Of a stretch of 64,000 nt of DNA, positions 1-8,781 are shown one piece after another; positions within the stretch are counted from its first letter, which is position 1, and the number at the start of each line of letters is the position of its first letter. Location of the stretch: contig CAZSWT010000006.1 in NCBI GenBank assembly GCA_964611035.1, positions 1 to 64,000 of the forward strand, read 5' to 3'. The notes under the pieces are model-generated. The model saw only the letters and a program-made list of their open reading frames with translations. It was not told the origin of the DNA and did no database searches. The translations under genes were made by a program, and so were the position numbers. The stretch is from B33-G16 sp964611035 (GTDB lineage: Bacteria > Desulfobacterota > DSM-4660 > Desulfatiglandales > B25-G16).

Positions 1-2
1 TG

Positions 3-644
3 CGTAGGATCATACCCCAAAACGCCGACCTGTGTCAACCGGATAGGCATGGTTTGTTTATTGGTCTATTCACCCCTACCGAAGCCGGTGCAGTCGGTGT
101 CTTTTGTACCTTTATCGTTGCCATTGCAACTCGAAGGCTGACATGGAATGGCCTTATCAATTCTATTAAGGAAACGTTGAAAATATCATGTATGGTATTT
201 GTTCTTGTCACCGGGGCTATCATTTTTGGTCGCTTTCTGGCAGTGACAAGAATTACGTTTATCGTGGCAGATTTTGCCGCTGCACTTCCAGTGTCGCCTT
301 ATGTTATTCTGGCATTCATATTGTTGATATATCTGATAGGTGGATGTATTATGGATGCCCTGGGGTTTCTGGTACTCACTATTCCTATTTTCTTTCCGCT
401 GGGAATCGCTCTTGGATTTGATCCAGTATGGTATTCTATTATTTTAACTATGGTGACGACATTAGGAGCAATTACTCCACCTGTAGGCGTCAATATATAC
501 GTAGTAAAGGCATTGGCTCCGGAAATAGCCCTTGGTAGGATTTTTAAAAGCGTAAGCTTTTTTTTAATAGCCTGCATTGTCTCTATAATTTTTTTAATAG
601 TTTTCCCTCAAATTGTTCTATTTATACCAGAAATGCTACATTAG
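3..644 (+). CDS. TRAP transporter large permease (DctM type), 5'-truncated by window edge
   Basis: C-terminal half of the large membrane subunit of a tripartite ATP-independent periplasmic transporter, which imports organic acids using a sodium or proton gradient. The family signature GLFIGLFTPTEAGAVG is seen from about position 51, followed by hydrophobic helices, GRFLAVTRI, DALGFLVLTIPIFFP and ITPPVGVNIYVVKALAP, all typical of DctM. The frame is open to the window edge. Codons 3-50 read RRIIPQNADLCQPDRH, which is not the hydrophobic helix expected just before GLFIGLF; a frameshift or small deletion near 20-50 is possible. It lies 32 bp before the CoA ligase gene, so transporter and ligase probably share an operon. 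The substrate cannot be read from sequence. Confidence 0.9.
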   Translation, partial: RRIIPQNADLCQPDRHGLFIGLFTPTEAGAVGVFCTFIVAIATRRLTWNGLINSIKETLKISCMVFVLVTGAIIFGRFLAVTRITFIVADFAAALPVSPYVILAFILLIYLIGGCIMDALGFLVLTIPIFFPLGIALGFDPVWYSIILTMVTTLGAITPPVGVNIYVVKALAPEIALGRIFKSVSFFLIACIVSIIFLIVFPQIVLFIPEMLH

Positions 645-676
645 AGCTTATTAGCTATGAAGAAAGGAAAAATGTT

Positions 677-1978
677 ATGATGGCAAAGAGCTTTATGCCA
701 ACTATTACAACAGAGAAAGAGTTAAAGGATCTCCAGCTGAAAGGCTTACAGTGGACATTAAACCATGCCTATCAGGGTTCCGATTTTTATAGAAAGAAAT
801 TTGATGAAACCGGAGTAAAACCAGATGACATTCGCTCCTTAGATGATATTAAAAGATTACCTTTCACCACAGCCAAGGATTTACAGGATGGCTATCCCTT
901 TCCATTGCGGTCAGTTCCCTTTAAAGATATTGTCCGCATTCATGCCTCATCCGGCACAACTGGCAAAAGAAAGGTGCTTTGTTATACACAAAAGGATATT
1001 GATGACTGGGGCGATTTCTTTGCCAGATGCTATGAGATGGCTGGATTAACAGAAGAGGACCGGGTACAAATTGCAGTTGGCTACGGGGTTTGGACAGCAG
1101 GTGTCGGTTTTCAGCTGGGCTGCGAAAAATTTGGCGCTATGGCTATTCCTGCCGGTCCAGGTAATATTGATATGCAATGCACCTTTTTAGTTGATTTTCA
1201 ATCCACTGTGCTTTGCTGTACCGCTTCTATGGGTCTTCTTATGGCAGAGGAGGTAGAAAAAAGAAACATAAGAGATAAAATAAACTTAAAGAAGGTTATC
1301 TTTGGCTCTGAACGCTCAAGTGAGGCTATGCGAAGAAAGATCAAGGAGCTTCTTGGTGTGGAGCATATTTTTGATATCCCTGGTATGACAGAACTCTATG
1401 GGCCAGGCACAGGTCTCGATTGTATCTATCATGAAGGAATCCATTACTGGGCAGACTATTACATCCTTGAGATACTCGATCCCGATACCCTGAAAAAGGT
1501 TGAGGATGGAGAGATAGGAGAGATGGTAATAACAACCCTCAGAAAGGAAGGGGCTCCTCTTATCAGATACAGGACCAGAGATCTGACAAGGATAATTCCG
1601 AAAAGATGTTCCTGCGGGTCAATTCTGCCCATGCACGACGCCCTTTTAGGCAGGTCCGATGATATGTTTATAATCAGGGGGGTGAATATCTATCCCGGCC
1701 AAATAGATACTGTCCTGTCTCAGGTCCCAGGGGCTGGAAGTGAATATCAGATTGTCTTGGAGAGAAAAGAAGATGGAAAGGACTACATGTCTTTAAAGGT
1801 AGAGAGGTCTCAGGGAGAAGACCCATTGAAGGATATGGAATTGAAGAAAAAAATAGAAGTGGAGATTAAAAAACAGATTCTGGTAAGTGGTGCCGTTACA
1901 ATAGTCGATTATGGAAATCTGCCAAGATCTGAGAGAAAAAGTCAACGGGTATTTGATAACCGAGATTCGGGTAAGTAG
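677..1978 (+). CDS. Phenylacetate-CoA ligase family protein (AMP-forming)
   Basis: A 433-residue ANL-superfamily adenylate-forming enzyme of the PaaK branch, normal length. It would activate an aryl or alkyl carboxylate to its CoA thioester with ATP. Seen: the phosphate-binding loop SSGTTGK at residues 91-97, the acyl-adenylate motif TELYGPGTG near 238, RTRD near 298 and the C-terminal hinge region DDMFIIRGVNIYPGQID. A GAAAGG ribosome site lies upstream of the ATG at 677; a second ATG follows directly. It sits between a TRAP permease and a class III CoA transferase, so its likely role is the first step of catabolism of an imported acid. Several PaaK-family members activate substrates other than phenylacetate, so no gene symbol is given. 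Confidence 0.92.
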   Translation: MMAKSFMPTITTEKELKDLQLKGLQWTLNHAYQGSDFYRKKFDETGVKPDDIRSLDDIKRLPFTTAKDLQDGYPFPLRSVPFKDIVRIHASSGTTGKRKVLCYTQKDIDDWGDFFARCYEMAGLTEEDRVQIAVGYGVWTAGVGFQLGCEKFGAMAIPAGPGNIDMQCTFLVDFQSTVLCCTASMGLLMAEEVEKRNIRDKINLKKVIFGSERSSEAMRRKIKELLGVEHIFDIPGMTELYGPGTGLDCIYHEGIHYWADYYILEILDPDTLKKVEDGEIGEMVITTLRKEGAPLIRYRTRDLTRIIPKRCSCGSILPMHDALLGRSDDMFIIRGVNIYPGQIDTVLSQVPGAGSEYQIVLERKEDGKDYMSLKVERSQGEDPLKDMELKKKIEVEIKKQILVSGAVTIVDYGNLPRSERKSQRVFDNRDSGK

Positions 1979-1986
1979 TTACGATA

Positions 1987-2031
1987 CCTACTGCCTGTTT
2001 CTCTCTCAAGTCTTATTAGACAGACAGTAGG
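1987..2031 (+). terminator. Hairpin just after the CoA ligase gene, possible terminator
   Basis: CCTACTGCCTGT (1987-1998) pairs with ACAGACAGTAGG (2020-2031) with one mismatch around a 21-nt loop, nine bases after the stop codon of the ligase gene. There is no T-run, so it could be a 3' stabilising hairpin rather than a rho-independent terminator. Confidence 0.35.
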
Positions 2032-2183
2032 CGTTCACGGGTTCAAAGGTTCATGGTTAGAGTGATGAAGGAAGGCTTCGATTCTGTGTCCAATAAGGAA
2101 TTAATTTGATTCTTTGGATATATCATGTGAGCTTGCACTGAAATTAAAAATGAAGAAATTAAGAAAAGGCCATCAACCTTGAA

Positions 2184-2200
2184 TCCCGATTTCATCGGGA
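2184..2200. repeat. Dispersed palindrome, copy 1 (TCCCGAT-N3-ATCGGGA)
   Basis: TCCCGATTTCATCGGGA, a perfect 7-bp inverted repeat around 3 bases. The same core recurs at 13627-13643, 13913-13929, 18822-18838 and 55366-55381 (the last with a 2-base centre). Around it the text GAATCCCGAT and GGGAAACC recurs, giving a REP-like family confined to gaps or gene ends. Confidence 0.8.
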
Positions 2201-2308
2201 AACCCTGAACCTGTGAACGGTTATGAAAAACATTTTTGTAATCTCAAAATATTTTCCCTGTTAAAGACTTGAACAAGTGGGGGGGGAAATTAAACAAAGG
2301 AGACCTGA

Positions 2309-3499
2309 ATGGAAATATTTAAAGATATGACTATTCTTTCGCTTGAACAGGCAACAACACTCCCATACCTTACCTATAGGCTTGCCCAGGATGGAATGAA
2401 CGTTATCAGGGTAGAACATCCTATATATGGTGATCCTAACCGAATGATCGGAGAAAACTACCTTAAAGAAGAAAGGATGAATACCTATTATCTCTGTATA
2501 AATTCCGGGAAAAAGGCAATCACCCTTAATTTAGCAGAAGAAAAGGGCAAGGAGATCTTTAAAGAACTGATCACAAAATTAAATGTAGATATCTTTGCTA
2601 CCAATCAACTGCCAAGGAACTATGACAAGCTTGGTATAGACCATGAGACATTAAAAGGAATTAAATCAGATATCATCTGGTTAGGTATGACAGGTTTCGG
2701 TCCGGACAGCAACGAGGCAGCCTATGAGCCGATTCTCGAGGCCAGGTCCGGTTTGATGAATCTAACAGGTGAGCCAGATGGTGATCCCCAATCACTTGGT
2801 ATACCCTTGTCTGATATGGGTACGAGTGAGCATGCCTATGGGCTTTTAATGAAGGCCCTCTTAAAAAGAGAAAAAACAGGGGAAGGTTCCAGGATAGATA
2901 TCTCGATGCTTGAATCTTCAACGTCCTGGCTCACAGTAGCAATAACACTGACAGCCACATTTAATCAAAAGATAACAAGACACGGAAATACCCATGAATT
3001 CTTTGCACCTGTTTCAGTGTTTAAGACCAAAAATGGGTATGTATACATGGCAGTTGGTAATGACCGGCAATGGAAGGCTATGGTAAATCTCCCACTTTTT
3101 AAATCGTTGGATAAACCAGAATATGAAAAGAATGAAGGAAGGATACAGGATGTTATGAACCTGAACCACTCCATAAGTGAAATAGTATCGACTGTTACCT
3201 CAGAGGAACTCATAGAGCTCTTTAATCAGATTGGGCTACCTATAAGCAAGATACATGGTATTCCTGAGGTGTTGGAAGATCCTCTCATCAAAAGGAGGCT
3301 TCTTAAATCAAAGGATTCTAAATCAGGACTCGAGCTTACACTCGCACCACCACCTTTTGTAACACCATTTCTCAAAGATTCTAACAATACCCTGTCCTTT
3401 CCACCCAGGTTCGGGGAACATAACAGTGAAATATACTCTACTGTGCTCGGTTACCCTGATAGTGATCTGGCCACATTCAAGGAAAAGGGGGTTATATAG
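2309..3499 (+). CDS. CaiB/BaiF family (class III) CoA transferase
   Basis: A 396-residue family III CoA transferase, which moves CoA between an acyl-CoA donor and a carboxylate through aspartyl-anhydride and thioester intermediates. The N-terminus (LSLEQATTLPYLTYRLAQDG, then VIRVEHP) matches the family Rossmann start, and the expected nucleophilic aspartate is Asp169 in the segment PLSDMGTSEHAYGLL. Length is normal. The ATG at 2309 is preceded by AAAGGAG. Lying between the CoA ligase and the molybdenum hydroxylase genes, it may offer an ATP-saving route to the same CoA ester or recycle CoA from a product. The substrate is unknown. Confidence 0.93.
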   Translation: MEIFKDMTILSLEQATTLPYLTYRLAQDGMNVIRVEHPIYGDPNRMIGENYLKEERMNTYYLCINSGKKAITLNLAEEKGKEIFKELITKLNVDIFATNQLPRNYDKLGIDHETLKGIKSDIIWLGMTGFGPDSNEAAYEPILEARSGLMNLTGEPDGDPQSLGIPLSDMGTSEHAYGLLMKALLKREKTGEGSRIDISMLESSTSWLTVAITLTATFNQKITRHGNTHEFFAPVSVFKTKNGYVYMAVGNDRQWKAMVNLPLFKSLDKPEYEKNEGRIQDVMNLNHSISEIVSTVTSEELIELFNQIGLPISKIHGIPEVLEDPLIKRRLLKSKDSKSGLELTLAPPPFVTPFLKDSNNTLSFPPRFGEHNSEIYSTVLGYPDSDLATFKEKGVI

Positions 3500-3642
3500 G
3501 ACTAATGAGAAATACTAAAGCCCAATGTTTGAGTGAAAATTTTCAATCTATAACTCACCGGCTTCACTGTGCGTTCATTAGCGGTGAGCGGCCAGAAAAG
3601 GAATAATTAAATAATCAAACTTAATTCAAAAGGGGAACGAAA

Positions 3643-4509
3643 GTGAATAATTTCGAATACCTCATGCCTACCACCATCAACGAGGCCATCTCCTTTCACG
3701 AAAGCTATGGGGACCAGGCAAAATACATTGCTGGTGGCACCGATGTCATAGTCAAAATCAAGGAGGGCAAGATCAGCCCCCAGTATCTGATTTCCCTCAG
3801 GCACCTTCAGGGCCTTGACCATATTATCTATGAGAAGGGAGAACTGAGAATAGGCGCTATGGTCACTCATAGCATGTTGGAACGCTCTCCAGTCATCAGA
3901 AAGGAATTTCCCATTCTGACTGACGCTGTAGAAAATATCGGCTCTGTTCAGATTCGAAATGTGGCGACCATTGGCGGAAACATCGTGAATGCAGTTCCAT
4001 CGGCTGATGGTGCAGTTCCATTGATCACCTTGGGTGCTGAGGTTCGGGTAATAGGCCCCAAAAGGGAAAGGATTATGGCGCTTGAAGATTTCTTTATCGG
4101 ACCCGGGCAAACCTCTCTGAAAAGTGGCGAAATCCTTATGGAATTTCTTATTCCGAAGCTTCTTTCCCACACAGGAGCGGCCTATTGGAAACACACACGA
4201 AGAGCGGCGATGGAATTGCCTATTCTGGGTGTGGCTGTTTTGATCAGTCTTGACGATGACATGAAAACCTGCACCGAAGCGAGGATCGGTCTTGGGGTTG
4301 TGGCTCCTACGCCCATGCGGGCAAAAAATGCTGAAGCCATCCTTAAGGGAAACAAGGTGGATGACGAGATTCTCAAAAAGGCAGGTGAGGCTGCCGCCCA
4401 GGAATGCAAGGCCAGAGACAGTATTCGAGGAAAGGCCTGGTATCGAAGGGATATGGTGGAGCTCTTTGTTCAGAGAATGGCAATAGTTGCTATGGAAAGG
4501 GCACATTAG
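3643..4509 (+). CDS. Molybdenum hydroxylase FAD-binding (medium) subunit
   Basis: A 288-residue FAD-binding subunit of the xanthine dehydrogenase / CO dehydrogenase family. FAD contacts are visible as YIAGGTDVIVK (from residue 28) and ATIGGN (108-113), followed by the CO_deh_flav_C-type C-terminal domain. There is no extra cysteine-bearing insert of the kind that carries an additional 4Fe-4S cluster in the beta subunit of 4-hydroxybenzoyl-CoA reductase, so it is an ordinary medium subunit. It starts with GTG at 3643, preceded by AAAAGGGGAAC. It is the first of three hydroxylase genes in M-S-L order and should shuttle electrons from the iron-sulfur subunit through FAD. Confidence 0.95.
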   Translation: MNNFEYLMPTTINEAISFHESYGDQAKYIAGGTDVIVKIKEGKISPQYLISLRHLQGLDHIIYEKGELRIGAMVTHSMLERSPVIRKEFPILTDAVENIGSVQIRNVATIGGNIVNAVPSADGAVPLITLGAEVRVIGPKRERIMALEDFFIGPGQTSLKSGEILMEFLIPKLLSHTGAAYWKHTRRAAMELPILGVAVLISLDDDMKTCTEARIGLGVVAPTPMRAKNAEAILKGNKVDDEILKKAGEAAAQECKARDSIRGKAWYRRDMVELFVQRMAIVAMERAH

Positions 4510-4527
4510 CTAACTGGAGGTGCGTGG

Positions 4528-5010
4528 ATGAAAAATGTATCGGTTTCTTTTACCTTAAACGGTGATATTGTAACGGCTGAAGTGCCGCCGAACTGGACAC
4601 TTTTGAAGACATTACGCGAATACTTTGAATTAACCGGTTCAAAGGAGGGATGTGGGGTAGGTGAATGTGGCGCCTGCACGGTCATTATAGATGGGGACGC
4701 AATAAACTCATGCATCTATCCAATCCTTGAAGTTGAGGGTAAGTCAGTTACCACTATTGAGGGGGTAGCGAGTGAGGATGGAACCTTGCATCCCCTTCAA
4801 AAGGCCTTCCTTGAAAACAATGGCGTTCAGTGTGGATTCTGTACATCAGGGATGATCATGTCATCAAAGGCCCTTCTGGATCATAACCCTGATCCAACGG
4901 AAGATGAAATCAGGGCAAGCATAGCTGGCAACCTTTGTCGTTGTACTGGCTACGTTCAGATTGTCGAATCCATAGAGAAGGCTGCAGAAATGATCAAGGA
5001 GGGAAAATGA
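4528..5010 (+). CDS. Molybdenum hydroxylase (2Fe-2S)-binding small subunit
   Basis: A 160-residue electron-transfer subunit with two 2Fe-2S domains. The N-terminal plant-ferredoxin-type cluster has Cys42, Cys47, Cys50 and Cys62 (GCGVGECGACTV). The C-terminal helical cluster has Cys102, Cys105, Cys137 and Cys139 (QCGFC and LCRCTGY). All eight ligands are present. The gene begins 18 bp after the FAD subunit gene and ends 18 bp before the large subunit gene, with GGAGG sites before both. Confidence 0.97.
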   Translation: MKNVSVSFTLNGDIVTAEVPPNWTLLKTLREYFELTGSKEGCGVGECGACTVIIDGDAINSCIYPILEVEGKSVTTIEGVASEDGTLHPLQKAFLENNGVQCGFCTSGMIMSSKALLDHNPDPTEDEIRASIAGNLCRCTGYVQIVESIEKAAEMIKEGK

Positions 5011-5028
5011 TTTCCATAGGAGGGAATT

Positions 5029-7422
5029 ATGTCCGATCTTTTGTACGTAGGAAAAAATATTCCAAGGACAATAGAGGTTGACAAGGTAACGGGCAGGGCT
5101 ATCTATATCGATGATCTCAAACGCCCTGGGATGCTTTATGGGAAGATACTTTATAGCAACTATGCCCATGCAAGGATTAAAATGATTAATACCTCCAAAG
5201 CAGAAAAGCTCCCTGGCGTAAGGGCAGTCCTGACTGGCTCCAACATTCCAGATGTACGAGTCGGATTCTTAAAGGATCAGACAGTACTTAAGAAAGATAT
5301 AGTTCGCCAGTTTAGAGATGAGGTAGCTGCCGTTGCTGCCATCAGCGAGGAGATAGCAGAGGAAGCGTTAGATTTGATCGAAGTGGAATATGAGGAATTA
5401 CCAGCAGTCTTCGATCCCATCGAGGCGATGAAGGAAGGGGCACCCCTTGTCCATGAGGTAGATGCAAGAGGGAAGCCTATCAAGAGCAATATACTGCCAA
5501 TGCCCTGGAAGTTTAAGGCCGGAGATATCGAGCAAGGTCGAAAGGACTCGGCATACATGGTACAAGACAACCTGAGTACCACCTGGGTGAATCAATGTTG
5601 CATGGGGACAAGTGGATGCGTAGCCGAGTTTGATATGAATAATAACTTAACCCTATACAATCAAACCAATGTTCCCTTTCTGGACAAACAAAGGATTATG
5701 GAGCACTTCGCTGCTATCGGCCTTAAAGGAAAAAATGTGAGGGTTGTCAATGTCGTGGTAGGCGGGAGTTTCGGGACCAAACTGGATACAGATATCTACG
5801 AATTTATAAGTATCCAGCTCGCCCTTAAGACCAGAAAACCAGTAAAGATATTATTTACTCGAGAAGAAGAATTTCGAGCATTGCCGCCAAGACAGCCTGC
5901 ACGCTTTACCATAGAGCAAGGATGTGACAAGGAAGGCAGGCTTACCTTCAGGAAGGCGGAGGCTATTCTGGACAATGGGGCTTATACCTCCTGGGGTGTC
6001 ACAACCCCATCTGTTATGATGATGCCCATGTCTTCACTCTATCGCGTGCCCAATGTCTCTTTTGAGTCCACATGCGTATATACCAATAATATCTACTGCC
6101 AGGCAATGAGGGGGTATGGGAATCCGCAAGCCACCTTTGCTGTGGAAACTTCAATGGACAGACTGGCTGAAAAAGCCGGTATTGACCCGGCAGAATTCAG
6201 ACTAATTAACTGTAATCAATCGGGTGATGTAACACCTATGAGGCTAAAAATAACCTCTTGCGGCCTGGAAGAATGTATAAATTCTGTAAAGAAACGGCTC
6301 AACTGGAGCGATAAAAAACAAAAACAGAAAAATAGAGGTGTTGGGATGGCCTCCCTTATTCATGTTGCAGGTGGCGCAAGGGTATATTTATCCGATGGCC
6401 ATGGCATGATGATTAAGGTAGATCAAAATGGGCATATAGACGTGCTTGAGAGCGGAACGGATCAGGGCCAGGGTTCTCCCACGGTGATTTCTCAAATTGT
6501 TGCAGAGTCACTGGGGTTTAGGCCCGAGGATATTTCACTCACCTTGGGTGATACAGGATTGTGCTTGTGGGATGCAGGAACCCATGCAAGCCGTCATACC
6601 TTCATGGCTGGAAATGCTGCGGTAAGGGTTTGTGAGAAGGCAAAAAAACAGATCCTTGAGATGGCTGTCGAACAAATGCCTAAGTTAATTAAGGACGGTT
6701 TTAAGCGTAAAAAGAGGAAGGACCCCGATTTTGTGGAACCGGACCTTGATTACAGCCTGATTTCAAGCCCTGAAAAACTGGATATAAAAGACAGGATGAT
6801 TTTTCCCACAAGTGCTCCTGATCATCCTTACTTCAAGGTTGAGGTAAGCCAAATTTTAAGGAGTGGACTCCATGTAGGAATAGGGGAGAGCAAGGTAGTA
6901 GTAGCTGAGGCGTTTTACGATCCACCTACAGAGATGCTGGATAGAGAAATGAAGGGAAACCTTTCACTCACCTATGCCTTTGGCACGACCGGTGTTGAGG
7001 TAGAGGTGGATGAAAAAACTGGAAAGGTAAAAATTCTCAATCTTTTTGCTGCTCACGACGTGGGAAAGGCAATAAACCCAACCCTTGTAAAAGGTCAAAT
7101 TTATGGTGCGGCCTATATCGGGGCAGGCTATGCCCTTACAGAGGAGATAAAACTGGAAAAAGGAAGGGTTATGAACCCCAATTTTCGTGATTATAAGATG
7201 CTTACTGCCAGGGATGCTGTCCCTGTGGAGCCGATTGTAATTGAACCAGGAGATAAGGATGGGCCATATGGAGCAAAAGGAATTGGTGAGCCTGGGCTTG
7301 TTCCAACTGCCCCAGCCATTGCCAACGCTGTGTACGATGCTATAGGGATCAGGATAAGAGATCTCCCCATAACGCCTGAGAAGGTCCTTGCGGCCTTAAA
7401 GGAAAAGAAGCAACAACAATAG
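5029..7422 (+). CDS. Xanthine dehydrogenase family molybdopterin-binding large subunit
   Basis: A 797-residue catalytic subunit binding molybdopterin cofactor. Family landmarks are GGSFGTK (245-251), QAMRGYGNPQ (MRGYG from 360), DQGQGSPTVISQI, and GAKGIGEPGLVPTAPA holding the presumed catalytic Glu754. The CO dehydrogenase form I active-site loop (AYRCSFR) is absent, so this is not an aerobic CO dehydrogenase. Neighbouring CoA ligase and CoA transferase genes suggest the substrate is an aromatic, heterocyclic or other organic acid or its CoA ester, but that is inference. A NifS-like gene directly downstream on the opposite strand and a MocA-like gene at 24 kb could supply the sulfurated, cytidylated cofactor that such enzymes need. 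Confidence 0.95.
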   Translation: MSDLLYVGKNIPRTIEVDKVTGRAIYIDDLKRPGMLYGKILYSNYAHARIKMINTSKAEKLPGVRAVLTGSNIPDVRVGFLKDQTVLKKDIVRQFRDEVAAVAAISEEIAEEALDLIEVEYEELPAVFDPIEAMKEGAPLVHEVDARGKPIKSNILPMPWKFKAGDIEQGRKDSAYMVQDNLSTTWVNQCCMGTSGCVAEFDMNNNLTLYNQTNVPFLDKQRIMEHFAAIGLKGKNVRVVNVVVGGSFGTKLDTDIYEFISIQLALKTRKPVKILFTREEEFRALPPRQPARFTIEQGCDKEGRLTFRKAEAILDNGAYTSWGVTTPSVMMMPMSSLYRVPNVSFESTCVYTNNIYCQAMRGYGNPQATFAVETSMDRLAEKAGIDPAEFRLINCNQSGDVTPMRLKITSCGLEECINSVKKRLNWSDKKQKQKNRGVGMASLIHVAGGARVYLSDGHGMMIKVDQNGHIDVLESGTDQGQGSPTVISQIVAESLGFRPEDISLTLGDTGLCLWDAGTHASRHTFMAGNAAVRVCEKAKKQILEMAVEQMPKLIKDGFKRKKRKDPDFVEPDLDYSLISSPEKLDIKDRMIFPTSAPDHPYFKVEVSQILRSGLHVGIGESKVVVAEAFYDPPTEMLDREMKGNLSLTYAFGTTGVEVEVDEKTGKVKILNLFAAHDVGKAINPTLVKGQIYGAAYIGAGYALTEEIKLEKGRVMNPNFRDYKMLTARDAVPVEPIVIEPGDKDGPYGAKGIGEPGLVPTAPAIANAVYDAIGIRIRDLPITPEKVLAALKEKKQQQ

Positions 7423-7451
7423 CATTTATGCCCCTGATCATATTGAGGGAT

Positions 7452-8669
7452 TTATTTTTCAGCAATCTTTCTGATTACTTTCGTGACATATTCGATATCT
7501 TGTAAGGTATTGAAATATCCCATGCTAAACCGAACTGTTCCTTCAGGATAGGTACCAAGGGTTTTGTGCGCCAAGGGAGCACAATGCAAACCTACCCGCA
7601 CAAAGATGTCATATTCTATATCAAGGATATTGCCGACATCGGTTACGGGGATGCCTTCCTCCATCCATGCCAAATTGATTGATCCACAACCGCTAAATGC
7701 ATGATCAGATCCGGTAGGTAAAATAGAATCAAATGTGACTGATACGGTTGCCGTCTGGCGCTCAGCCTTAAGTGGTCCATAAATTGTGAGGCCAGGCACG
7801 TCGTATAATTCCTTGAGCATCGCTGAGGTGAGGGACTCCTCATGCCTTTTTATTGTGCCTACTCCCTCCTTTAGAATGAAATCAACCCCTGCACCAAGTC
7901 CAGCGATACCAGCGTTGTTTTGGGTTCCACTCTCAAGGGCATCTGGTAAAAAATCTGGTTGTTCGATCTTTTCAGAAATGCTGCCTGTGCCCCCCCGTTT
8001 CAACGGGCGGACTGTGAGGCCCTCTCGGATGTATAGACCTCCGGTCCCTTGAGGCCCTAAAAGCCCTTTGTGCCCGGTGAAAGCCAGAAAATCGATACCG
8101 TCAGCCGTAACATCGATCGGGTAACAACCAGCTGTCTGGGCAGCATCAAGCAACAGCGGAATGTCACCTATGGCCTTTTTTACTGCCCTTACGTCTTGAA
8201 CGGTTCCACAAACATTTGATGCGTGGTTTAAAACCATCAAAGCAGTGTTTTTTTGTATAAGCTTTGGCAACGCATCAATGTCTAAAAACCCTTTATTGTC
8301 ACAGGGGGCTATTGTCACGGTAATAACAGAGCTTTCCTCCAGATGTTTTAAGGGTCGCATGACCGAGTTGTGTTCCATTGATGAAATAATGACATTATCA
8401 CCTGGGTTTAGGAAACCATAAATGATGATATTGAGTGACTCGGTTGCATTCATCGTGAACACGATACGCGTCGGGTTGGTACTATTGAATAGGGTTGCGA
8501 GACTCTCACGCGTGTGCTGTACAATACGGAACGCATCGAGAGATAATTGATGCCCTGATCTACCTGGATTAGCCCCTACTTCTTTCATATAATGAATCAT
8601 GGCTTCCATGACCTGGGGAGGTTTGGGAAATGAAGTAGCAGCATTATCTAAATAGATAAATCTTCTCAT
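7452..8669 (-). CDS. Cysteine desulfurase family protein (class V aminotransferase fold)
   Basis: A 405-residue PLP enzyme of the NifS/CsdB fold. Seen: DNAATSFPKPP at the N-terminus, HASNVCGT, DAAQTAG, the PLP-binding lysine Lys201 in FTGHKGLLGPQGTGG, and the candidate persulfide cysteine Cys363 in GLHCAPLAHKTLGTYPEGTVR, so a desulfurase rather than a plain aminotransferase. The C-terminal EGTVRFSMGYFNT text resembles the EF2568-type subfamily that in other genomes accompanies selenium-dependent molybdenum hydroxylases. It converges on the molybdenum hydroxylase operon (29-bp gap), so a role in sulfurating or selenating the molybdenum cofactor is plausible but unproven. Cysteine supply for iron-sulfur clusters or thio-cofactors is the main alternative. 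Confidence 0.9.
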   Translation of the reverse strand: MRRFIYLDNAATSFPKPPQVMEAMIHYMKEVGANPGRSGHQLSLDAFRIVQHTRESLATLFNSTNPTRIVFTMNATESLNIIIYGFLNPGDNVIISSMEHNSVMRPLKHLEESSVITVTIAPCDNKGFLDIDALPKLIQKNTALMVLNHASNVCGTVQDVRAVKKAIGDIPLLLDAAQTAGCYPIDVTADGIDFLAFTGHKGLLGPQGTGGLYIREGLTVRPLKRGGTGSISEKIEQPDFLPDALESGTQNNAGIAGLGAGVDFILKEGVGTIKRHEESLTSAMLKELYDVPGLTIYGPLKAERQTATVSVTFDSILPTGSDHAFSGCGSINLAWMEEGIPVTDVGNILDIEYDIFVRVGLHCAPLAHKTLGTYPEGTVRFSMGYFNTLQDIEYVTKVIRKIAEK

Positions 8670-8781
8670 AGAGTTATCTGGTGTTACCAGTTTAGGCGTT
8701 TCGTTTGTTAACGTCCTCGGTTTGGCAGCATATAATCAAAAAAGGCATTAAATCTTGGCTCCCGAAATTATTGATGGCCGC

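Larger units (their letters stand above)
1979..2308. other. Intergenic region between ligase and CoA transferase
   Basis: A 330-bp gap with no convincing coding frame. It holds the hairpin at 1987-2031 and a dispersed palindromic repeat at 2184-2200 flanked by short direct-repeat text resembling copies at 13.6 and 13.9 kb. A G-run at 2279-2286 and AAAGGAG at about 2296-2302 precede the next gene. Confidence 0.6.

Noticed and set aside
3607..4506. 299-codon minus-strand frame opposite the FAD subunit gene
   Set aside because: Shadow of a conserved gene; sequence composition is not protein-like and no family is recognised.
5029..7422. Large molybdenum subunit as CO dehydrogenase CoxL
   Set aside because: The AYRCSFR active-site loop is absent and the motif reads QAMRGYGNPQ; no CoxD-G type accessory genes.
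3643..7422. The three-subunit enzyme as 4-hydroxybenzoyl-CoA reductase
   Set aside because: The FAD subunit has the ordinary length and lacks the extra cysteine-containing insert expected in HcrB; substrate left open.
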